From assembly GCA_030562195.1 (NCBI GenBank), contig JAUJPP010000012.1:11904001-11968000 (forward strand): DNA of 64,000 nt, read 5' to 3'. Source of the stretch: Nipponacmea schrenckii (Eukaryota > Mollusca > Gastropoda > Lottiidae). A program made the position numbers and the translations under genes. Below, piece after piece: positions 56,641 through 64,000 of this stretch. The notes under the pieces were generated by a model. It saw nothing but the letters and a program-made list of their open reading frames with translations. It was not told the origin of the DNA and did no database searches. Within the stretch, counting starts at the first letter, position 1. The number at the start of each line of letters is the position of its first letter.

Positions 56641-57064
56641 GGAAAAAGAAAAAATCTTCTTTACAAATTCACATTTTTGGGGAATTTTCCGTTTTTAGGA
56701 AAGAATTTTTTAACTTTGACAAATTACATTGGTGGCCCCCGTATGAATTCTTTAATGGAACCCTTGTTTGTAAACAGGGAAATAACCTTGTGCAAACTTC
56801 AATAGGGATTGGCTCTTTAGTATTACGGATTGAAAATATTATTTCTGTTTTTTCTGGAAAAATTTTTGAAAACCCCGGGAAGGTTTTTCCCCCTGTTAAT
56901 TCTATTAAAGGTTTTTGCAAAAATTTTTTACAAAACTTTGGTTTTTGAGATCTCATGTAAAGTACCAAAGAATAAATCACGAAATTGAAAAAACTTAATT
57001 GGTATGGGTTTTCCCTTGTTATATGTAAACAGTTTTAAATTTTGCTTCTAAAAAGCACAAATTC
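56641..57064 (-). repeat. Error-rich duplicate of the zinc-finger 5' flank
   Basis: Resembles 57600-57985, the flank of copy 2, with matching words (ATTACGGATTGA, CAAAGAATAAATCA, AAAAGCACAAATTC). It has many extra bases in T, C, G and A runs, more than seen elsewhere. It may be a low-quality stretch of assembly or a fast-decaying copy. Confidence 0.55.
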
Positions 57065-57660
57065 CTTGGTAAGGTTTCTCTCCAGTATGTATTCTCCGTT
57101 CTATGGAAATAAAAAAACTCTTTTGACAAACTTCACATTGGTAAGGTTTCTCCCCAGTATGTGTTCTCATATGACTAGTATGTTTACTGGAACTAGAAAA
57201 ACACTTTTGACAAACTTCACATTGGTAAGGTTTCTCTCCAGTATGTACTCTCACGTGAATAGTATGTTTACTGGAACTAGAAAAACTCTTTTGACAACAT
57301 CACACTGGTAAGGTTTCTCTCCTGTATGAATTCTCATATGAACAGTTCGTTCTGTGGAAGTAGAAAAACGCTTTTGACAAACTTCACATTGGTAAGGTTT
57401 CTCCCCAGTATGTGTTCTCATATGACTAGTATGTTTACTGGAACTAGAAAAACGCTTTTGACAAACTTCACATTGGTAAGGTTTCTCTCCTGTACGTATT
57501 CTCATGTGAATAGTATGTTTACTGGAACTAGAAAAACTCTTTTGACAAACTTCACATTGGTAAGGTTTCTCTCCTTTAGGTATTCTCATGGATTCTCAGA
57601 GCATTCATTGTGACGAAACATTCTGCACAAATATCACATTTGTGTGAATTCGTTTTAGAA
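57065..57660 (-). pseudogene. C2H2 zinc-finger copy 2 (broken)
   Basis: The minus strand starts SSKTNSHKCDICAECFVTMN, the counterpart of the first finger of the intact gene at 22.1 kb, then breaks at ALRIHENT where a base is lost. Four clean fingers follow ([33 protein letters not shown]), then a second shift near 57300 and more fingers to GEKPYQG. The helix words (SSSKHT, STSTERT) are close to fingers 13-15 of the intact gene. No functional product is expected. Confidence 0.8.
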
Positions 57661-57799
57661 GATTTAACATGACAATTATATATGGTGGCCTAATCATTTT
57701 GAATGGACCATTGTTGTACACAGGAAGTAACAGATGTGCAAATTTAATAGGGATTGGCATGCTAATATTACGGATTGAGTATTATTTACAGAGTAGTTG

Positions 57800-58735
57800 T
57801 TTGTGGTTTATTTGACCACGTCCGTCCGCCTGTCTTCTATAAGTGTGCAATTTGATAAAACTTTGTGTGAGAGTGTGTAAAAACCAAAGAATAAATCAGC
57901 GAAATTGAACAAAATATTTAGTATGGGTTGTTGCCCTTGTTATTTTAAATGTTTTAATTTTAGCACTCTAAAAAGCACAATTCTTTATGAAACTTGATAT
58001 GAGTATTTGAAATCACCCATAGATGAACCCTATTGAAAATCAGACAAATCGAAAAATATTTAGTTATTGCCCTTGTTTTAGAAACAAGCATTCAAATTTT
58101 AGCTCGTAAACACTAGAAAGCTCAATTCTTGGCCGATTTTGGCGAAACTTGGTGTGTGTTTATAACGACCCTAGAGTAAACCTTATTGAAAATCAGAAAT
58201 ATCCAAAAAATATTATTGCCCTTTCTTTTAAAACAAGCTCGAGTTGTTAGCTAGTAAACTTTCTACAGGGCACAATTCTTTGCTAATTTAGACGAAACTT
58301 GCTGAAATCATACAGGAATGAACCCTATGGAAAATCAAAAATATCAGAATGTATTTTATATGAATTATAGCCCTTATAGTTCTTAAAAACACATTACATT
58401 TGTGCTCGTAAACAATTAATCCCCTTGTTTTTTGAAAAAGCGTTTATTTTTTCGCTCGTAAACATTCTAAAGAGCACAATTATTGACTGATTTTGGCAAA
58501 ACTTGATGTGGGTGTTTGATGTGGGTGTTTGTAATCACCTAGGATAAGTTATAAATAATAGTAGGAGTTAACAACTCTGTTCTTTCAAAACGTTCGATTC
58601 TAAGGTCAGTCTACAGTGCACACTTCTGATTTAGACGAATCTTGCTGAAAATATTTATTTGCACCCTAGGATGAACCCTATTGAAAATAAGAAATATTGA
58701 AAATCATTTAATATGAGTTATCTTTCGTATATGTT
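57800..58735 (-). mobile_element. Decayed Helentron-like core on the minus strand
   Basis: Forward sequence shows reverse complements of core type 1 words (TTGCCCTTGTT, AACCCTATTGAAAATCAG, CACTCTAAAAAGCACAATTC) in about five ~160-bp units, and GTCCGTCCGCC near 57825. Ends not found. Confidence 0.6.
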
Positions 58736-59344
58736 TATGCACAACAATAAAAATACTTTTATGAATTAGAATATTATTTTATTATAATTTTTTTTACAAA
58801 GGTCGGCGAATTTTGGCCGCGGCTATGTTCTATTACGTTATGGTCGACGCCCTTAATAAAAGGTATATTGACGACAAATCAAAATTGAACTGCTTTTATA
58901 TTAAAATTATGAACCCTGTTTAGTTTCAGCTGTTCAATAAATGTTCATTTTCGCAGTCAAGTCCGCGCATTCCGCAAAATGGACGGAACTCCGTCCACCG
59001 CTATCAATTATGGAAGAGCGAATTTGACAATCAAAGGCAAAAATAAAATTCAATGTCCAAAGTATGCGCCCCAACGGGCAGTACACAAAAGTACCATATC
59101 AAGGAAAACCCAACACCATTATACATATATGTATCTATATTTAACTAACTACACAAACAACGCATGAATACTTGCAAATATACCGGAATATGAAAACGGG
59201 AATACAACGGGATACATAAATTCAAAACTTTCAAATTCATAAAACAAACAATAAACAATTTCAAAATTCATTAAAAATACGTACACATTTTTACAGAAGA
59301 TATGCAAGTTCCTCTTCAAAGTTAAGAAGATGCCATGGGTGACA
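58736..59344. other. No gene recognised
   Basis: Contains a short palindrome GGACGGAACTCCGTCC at 58981-58996. Open frames of ~60-80 codons here show no family resemblance. The minus strand may hold eroded SGNH-domain sequence of the next element. Confidence 0.4.
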
Positions 59345-59394
59345 TAATGATTAGTTCCATTGGAGAACCCGATTTCACTTGTCACCATTTATTC

Positions 59395-59482
59395 CTTGAC
59401 CTTTGGTTCTAACCTCTATTAACGCGTGTTCGACAATCGACGAACCCACAATGCAAACCAATCTACTGGTTCCCGTTCCTGA
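59395..59482 (-). pseudogene. SGNH-hydrolase start of the Ngaro-like element
   Basis: After a TTTTCAG acceptor the minus strand reads RLVCIVGSSIVEHALIEVRT. VGSSIV is block I of the SGNH (GDSL-like) fold with the nucleophile Ser. Later blocks are not recognisable below 59345. Confidence 0.55.
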
Positions 59483-59496
59483 AAACAAATTATTAC

Positions 59497-60140
59497 TTAA
59501 ATTTAAGTATTCTAATATATTTTTTTACTTCGTCCGATTTCACCGGCCCATAGTCTATATTTTATTTTCAGACATTGCTGCAGAGGTTGCAGCACCTATT
59601 CGAAACGAATTCTTAAATTGGTCTTGGTTTAGACCGAGTTTTTTGATAGCTTTACGAAGAACTGCCGTGAACTGATAATGGATCAAAGGTCTAGCCCCGA
59701 AATGACAGAATACTTGGCCTTGGATAGAAGGCCGAACTTTCAAATAATCCCTTAAAGTCTGTACTAAGCACAAACACGTCAATCTTTTTCTATCATCAGA
59801 ACAGTGAAGTCCCATGACCAAGCTGGTCGGTTTTTGTATTTTTATATTTAAGGTATAGGTAATCTAGAATCGCTACGCCTCGTAGACCTTGTCAATCCTT
59901 CTAATATTTTCCGGACAATAAAATTTCGTGTTATGTCCTCGATTTGAGATAATTTACACTTATTACCTATAGCGGATAAAGATAATTTAACAGTTGACCC
60001 TTTATAAACCAATAAAGATAAATGTGCTAAGAAATAAGTGATGTGGTTCAAATAAGGGGGCAAAATTTGAGCCAAGCCGTAAGAATTTCTGAATTTATGG
60101 AATAAATTTTTTTGGTGTTATTCGAGGAGGCTTCAGATAA
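59497..60140 (-). pseudogene. Tyrosine recombinase of the Ngaro-like element
   Basis: N-terminal core-binding part (to 60075): LPPYLNHITYFLAHLSLLVY, STVKLSLSAIGN, ILEGLTRSTRRSDSRLPI. Catalytic part (59555-59821): DDRKRLTCLCLVQTL, FCHFGARPLIHYQFTAVLRK and FKNSFRIGAATSAAM, the HxxR-type region with Asn at the usual His position. A stop and a lost G follow in the GR(W)KSD line, then KKYIRI with the catalytic Tyr. Two frames are joined by a break near 59825-59848. Confidence 0.75.
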
Positions 60141-60239
60141 TAACCGTTCTACTTCACTTCATGTAAATTGCGAGAAAAATAGGTATTAGCTCTAGAAATG
60201 AAATATGTTTCATGAAGGGTTTAGCCTGCTATTCAATGG

Positions 60240-60780
60240 GCCAGGGCAGGTATGCCCAATTACCCTTAAAGAATGCACCACACCCAAGGTTTTCCCCCTG
60301 CGCTGTCAGTAAAGAGTTGCAATTCTTCATTTGAAACCCAAACTTTGTTTGATCTGAAGTGATTTGAGAGTTAATTTTTTTTGTGCCATATCAGATCTTT
60401 AATTGTTTTTGATTACTTTTTGACTTTTGAATCAGGAATTCTGAAAACTTCGTTTAAAGAGTCTATTTCTAGACCTTAATAAATAAGCTTAGACGTAGGC
60501 CCTACTGAAGTTTTTTCCAGCTAATCGAACTATAATTTCCCTACAGACATTCTAAAAAGGAAGACATAAGGTCTATGCACTCTGGGGTTCCCTTTCTCTC
60601 TGTGAAAGGAAAAATCGTCAAGGTAGTGGTCAACCTAGTTATTTCCTGTACGACAGCAAAGCAGCCACTCTAAAAATGTTGCCACCTTTTCAAATATTGC
60701 ACAAGATCTTGAGCAGTCCATTCAAAGTTAGTATCAACATAGTACCTATTTAAAAACCTATCTCTTTGTAGTCCTCTAAT
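60240..60780 (-). pseudogene. RT palm and RNase H remnants
   Basis: The minus strand reads VDHYLDDFSF at 60608-60631 (RT motif C, YLDD), GLEIDSLNEVFRIPD at ~60425-60470, and LFTDSAGG at ~60310-60330, the first RNase H Asp. Frameshifts separate them. Confidence 0.65.
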
Positions 60781-61081
60781 TTACGGACAGGACATATCCG
60801 AGACGCTGACTTTATATCAACTTTTGCAAGTCACTTATCATATCAATTACATGATCAAATTTAAATAACGAAACACAATTTTATGGTATACTACTCCTTA
60901 AATTTATTACACACAACGTTTTAACAACCTACATTGTCATCATCCGGTGAAATGGGCAATTGAAATACAAGAAGGCATAGTTGTATACAATACTAACAAT
61001 AGTAACAGTTAATCAAAGATAGTTGTATAGTAACTTAATAGGGGGATTAAGTGACGGAAGGTTTCAAAATAAACATATACA

Positions 61082-62475
61082 AGATTGCTTGCCAGACAAG
61101 GTAATATACGCCCACTGGCAGCATTGATTTTGAATAAAAAATAAAATATACATATACCTCTTTTCAAAAACAGAGCAATAATTGATATTAAACATTTTAA
61201 GATTTATCTGATTTTCAATAGGGTTCATCCTTAGGGGACTCCACATACTCATGCCAAGTTCCATTTAAATCAGTCAAGAAATAGAGTGTTTATGAGCCAA
61301 AAAATCAAAATCATTTGAAAGAACAAGGGCAATCAAATATTACGTGATATTAGGGTTCCTCCTTGAGTGATAATTAACAATTTCAGCAAAATTTTTCAAA
61401 TTCTGTAAATCATTAGGTGATTACAAATACTCATGCCAAGTTACTTCAAAATTGCTCAAGAATTGTGAGTTGTAGAGTGTTTACAAGGAAAAAATCGAAC
61501 ACATTTTATAAAGCAAGGGCAATAATTCGTATCAAATATATTTCAATATATTTGATTTTCAATAGGGTTCATCCTTTGGTGATATTAAACAAGTTTTGTC
61601 AAAAGCCGTCAATAATTGTGCTTTGTAGAGTGTTTACAAGCCACAAATTAAATGCGCTTTCAAAAACAAGGGCAATAACTGATACTAAATATTTTTCGAT
61701 TTAACTGAATTTCAATAGGGTTCATCCTTAGGTGATTACAAATACGCATGCCAAGTTACGTCAAAATCACTCAAGAATTGTGACTTGTAGAGTGTTTACA
61801 AGGCAAAAATCCAACACATTTTATAGAACAAGAGCAATAATTCGTAAATATATCCGATATTTTCTATTTTTAAAAGGGTTCATCCTTCAGCCAAAAATTT
61901 AACACGTTTTCAAAAACAAGGGCAATAACTGACACTAAATTTTTTTCAACATTAATTTTTTTTCGATTTAACTGGTTTTCAATAGGCTTCATTCTTGGGT
62001 GATAGCAAATACTCAAGCCAAGTTTCATCAAAACCCATTAAGAATTGTTCTCTCAAGAGCGTTTACAAGCTAAAATTGAACGCGTTTTCAAGAACAAGGG
62101 CAATAACTCATACTAAATGTTTTTCGATTTCGCTGATTTTCAATAGGGTTTATCCTTGAGTTATAACATACTCTCACACCAAGTTTCATCAAATCAGTAA
62201 AGAATTGCACGTTGTAGAGTGTTTACGAGCCATTTAAGAACAAGGGCAAGAACTCACACTAAATTTTTTCCGATTTCGCTGATATTCAATAGGGTTCAGC
62301 CTTGCGTGATCATAAACACTCATATCAAGTTTCATCTAAATCGGTCAAGAATTGCACCTTGTAGAGTGTTTACGAGCAATTGTGGACGGACTGACGGACC
62401 GACGGACTGACAGACGGACGGACGGACGGATGTGGGTGACGACAATATACGCCCCCCATTTCATGTGGGCGTATA
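61082..62475 (+). mobile_element. Helentron-like element (core type 1) inside the Ngaro-like RT
   Basis: Left end AGATTGCTTGCCAGACAAGG and ACGCCCACTGGCAGC, about eight core units, GACG/GACT tract at ~62383-62430, GACGACAATATACGCCCC, and the CATGTGGGCGTATA end (62475). It separates the RT start (62500-63045) from the RT palm (60.6 kb) and lies in opposite orientation to the host element. Confidence 0.8.
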
Positions 62476-62499
62476 ATAAAATGAGTTAAAGATAAGTGG

Positions 62500-63045
62500 T
62501 TATAAATAATAAGGGTGAGCATGGCTCCAGAATAAACATGGATCTTTCCATATAGCTGGAAGGTAGATTCCTTGATCTCGGTTTATTTCAGGGTGATACT
62601 TGTAAATCTCTATGGCTTCAAGAAGTTCTCTAGTGTATTTGTGGGGGATATTGTTTGCAAGGATATTGGTTTGGTCCCATTCTATGGTGTGATTAGGGTA
62701 ATTGGCTTATATTGTAATCATCCGGGATGTAATCATTAACGCTACCATTTTAGTTAGTGACAGGTTCATAATTAGACGCCATGATTGGCCATCAGACTTT
62801 TGAACTACAACCACTGGTGATAAACGTAAATTAAGGAAAAGCTGGAGTAAAAATGGACCCGATATTCTCCCCTTTTTTATTTCACCATTCACTTTCTGTA
62901 ATTGTTCATGGAGATGTTCGGTAGCCGACTTCAAATGTCTGCAACTAAACGATAGACTCGGATCTTCGTAATAAATTGGGAAACCGTATGAAAAGCCTTC
63001 TAATAATTCTAACGCGCTCTTTTTATCTGGATATTCTGCCAAGGC
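62500..63045 (-). pseudogene. RT N-terminal part of the Ngaro-like element
   Basis: MAEYPDKKSALELLEGFSYG, then HEQLQKVNGEIKKGRISGPF and SPVVVVQKSDGQSWRLIMNL, the fingers region of DIRS-superfamily RTs. A one-base shift moves the expected NGSVNDYIPDDYNI line to another frame. Confidence 0.75.
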
Positions 63046-63497
63046 TGACTTTCAATTTTTTAAATTGCCGTAAGGTAATGAAATCTAAGTCTTTGACGAA
63101 AATTTTCAGAAACCTGCAGCTCTAAAGTAAAATTATGATTATTATAAGGACGGCCATTCTGATTCCATGAATAATAATATGTGTATAAATAATGTCACGA
63201 CAGCGAAGTTCACAGTTGTCGATACCGAGTCAGATTGAAGCGAAGCGTGACCAGATTTTAGGCTTTGATGGGAGTGGCAGACGCCATACTTGTTTTAAGT
63301 TTGAAACAAGTATGGCGGATAAGATTTTTTTTATTAATTATTTAATTTATTTTTATAACGGGAGTTCAGCTTTAATACACCTTCCCTGATAGTTCAAATC
63401 AAGGCTTTTCCCCTTTGTTTGGGCATCTGGTAATTTATTCAATGTCAAGTTAGCGATTATGGAAGCTGAATCATGCATAAACAAAAGCCATAGCTCA
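63046..63497. other. Inter-frame spacer with a 14-bp hairpin
   Basis: CGCCATACTTGTTT (63282-63295) and its exact complement AAACAAGTATGGCG (63304-63317) flank an 8-nt loop. No gene recognised. Confidence 0.6.
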
Positions 63498-63920
63498 CTA
63501 TCTATTGTCCCCCAGGGGATATCCATATTGTGAGAGCGTTTTAGAACGAAATTGCTCGTTGTAGCACTTCCATCCCATGCCTTTTGCCCTGGATGCTCCC
63601 ATCCTCACTTGGCTAGTGTATTTTAGCATACCCTGCGTTTCTTCGGGATGTGCCGTCAAATACACAGCCATATAAGCTAAAAATGCATCCTTCCATTTAT
63701 TTATGTTAGTAATTTGAATTCCCTTTGATTTTGGAATGGCAACTATTTCCAAAACGTCTTTCGATGCTATCAGGATCGACCGGATTAGCGAGGAAAACAT
63801 AGAGGTCAACATAATCGCCTTTATAAACCTTTTCCCTACATGCTTGTGATTATTAGCACCCAGTTGGTCTGTATAAGACTTAACGGGAGGAGGACAATCC
63901 TCCTCGTTATCAGTTAACAA
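63498..63920 (-). CDS. Gag-like frame of the Ngaro-like element
   Basis: 141 codons, open on the minus strand. Lines such as IVAIPKSKGIQITNINKWKD, AFLAYMAVYLTAHPEETQGM, LKYTSQVRMGASRAKG and GWKCYNEQFRSK follow a pattern common to the ORF1 proteins that precede RT in mollusc DIRS-superfamily elements (W.SAF..FM.VY...HP....L..Y...V......W..YD..FR). It probably continues upstream beyond 63920 in a broken form; it is only a part of ORF1. Confidence 0.6.
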   Translation of the reverse strand: MLTDNEEDCPPPVKSYTDQLGANNHKHVGKRFIKAIMLTSMFSSLIRSILIASKDVLEIVAIPKSKGIQITNINKWKDAFLAYMAVYLTAHPEETQGMLKYTSQVRMGASRAKGMGWKCYNEQFRSKTLSQYGYPLGDNR

Positions 63921-64000
63921 GGATCAGGGTTTGAAACTAAAGGCCTACTATTACATTTAGCCGATATTCTAATAATTTGAGAATTATTATAAAAGGGATT

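Larger units (their letters stand above)
59345..64000 (-). mobile_element. Decayed Ngaro-like YR retroelement, interrupted, running off the edge
   Basis: Minus-strand order from the right edge: Gag-like frame, RT start, (Helentron-like insert 61082-62475), RT YLDD, RNase H, YR and an SGNH-hydrolase start. This order, with a hydrolase after the YR, is that described for Ngaro elements of the DIRS superfamily. Single-base losses and stops occur throughout. No terminal repeat is seen inside the window. Confidence 0.7.

Noticed and set aside
58979..59167. 62-codon frame starting MDGTPSTAINYGRANLT
   Set aside because: No splice context, homologue or conservation visible; its start lies in a short palindrome.

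Overview
The window looks like AT-rich, repeat-dense genomic DNA from a marine mollusc, most likely a bivalve. It has spliced exons with GT/AG borders. Many non-autonomous Helitron/Helentron-like elements share fixed ends, tandem ~160-180 bp cores and a (GACG)n tract. That layout matches the pearl/CvA-type elements described in oysters and other bivalves. C2H2 zinc-finger copies, LINE relics and tyrosine-recombinase (YR) retroelements complete the picture. I see no bacterial gene organisation and no complete virus.

Layout. 0-6 kb: a foldback repeat (85-1328), two linked exons of an unknown gene on the minus strand (1.5-2.2 kb) and the last two exons of unknown gene X (4.83-5.47 kb). 6.2-10.0 kb: broken exons of a DUF3987-like protein lie between two short perfect inverted ends with TAGC-rich subterminal repeats. 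12.0-18.0 kb and 33.4-38.6 kb: two ~5-6 kb arms of one large inverted duplication. One arm carries a 470-bp TTAA-flanked MITE whose empty site is kept in the other arm. Between the arms (18-33.4 kb) are the 3' end of a LINE joined inside a 5S rRNA gene, an intact 19-finger C2H2 gene (22.1-23.7 kb), a decayed two-exon coiled-coil gene (30.2 to 24.9 kb, minus) whose intron holds two Helentron-like elements, a LINE scrap and a hairpin.

38.66-45.55 kb: a nearly complete DIRS-like retroelement with Gag-like, RT/RNase H/methyltransferase-like and YR frames, split terminal inverted repeats, and an internal complementary region that spells the junction of the two ends. A Helentron-like element sits in the last codons of its YR frame. 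45.6-47.3 kb: an inverted, expanded copy of the DUF3987-like intron (51-bp minisatellite). 47.9-49.8 kb: two LINE fragments. 49.9-52 kb: second, broken copies of the coiled-coil exon and of gene X. 52.4-53.7 kb: a 26-bp minisatellite with higher-order structure. 53.8-58.7 kb: nested Helentron-like elements and two broken zinc-finger copies. 59.4-64 kb: a decayed Ngaro-like YR retroelement (Gag, RT, RNase H, YR, SGNH hydrolase), cut by another Helentron-like element and running off the right edge.

Only the zinc-finger gene, the DIRS frames and a few single exons look intact. Most of the rest is transposon-driven rearrangement of a small set of locally duplicated blocks.
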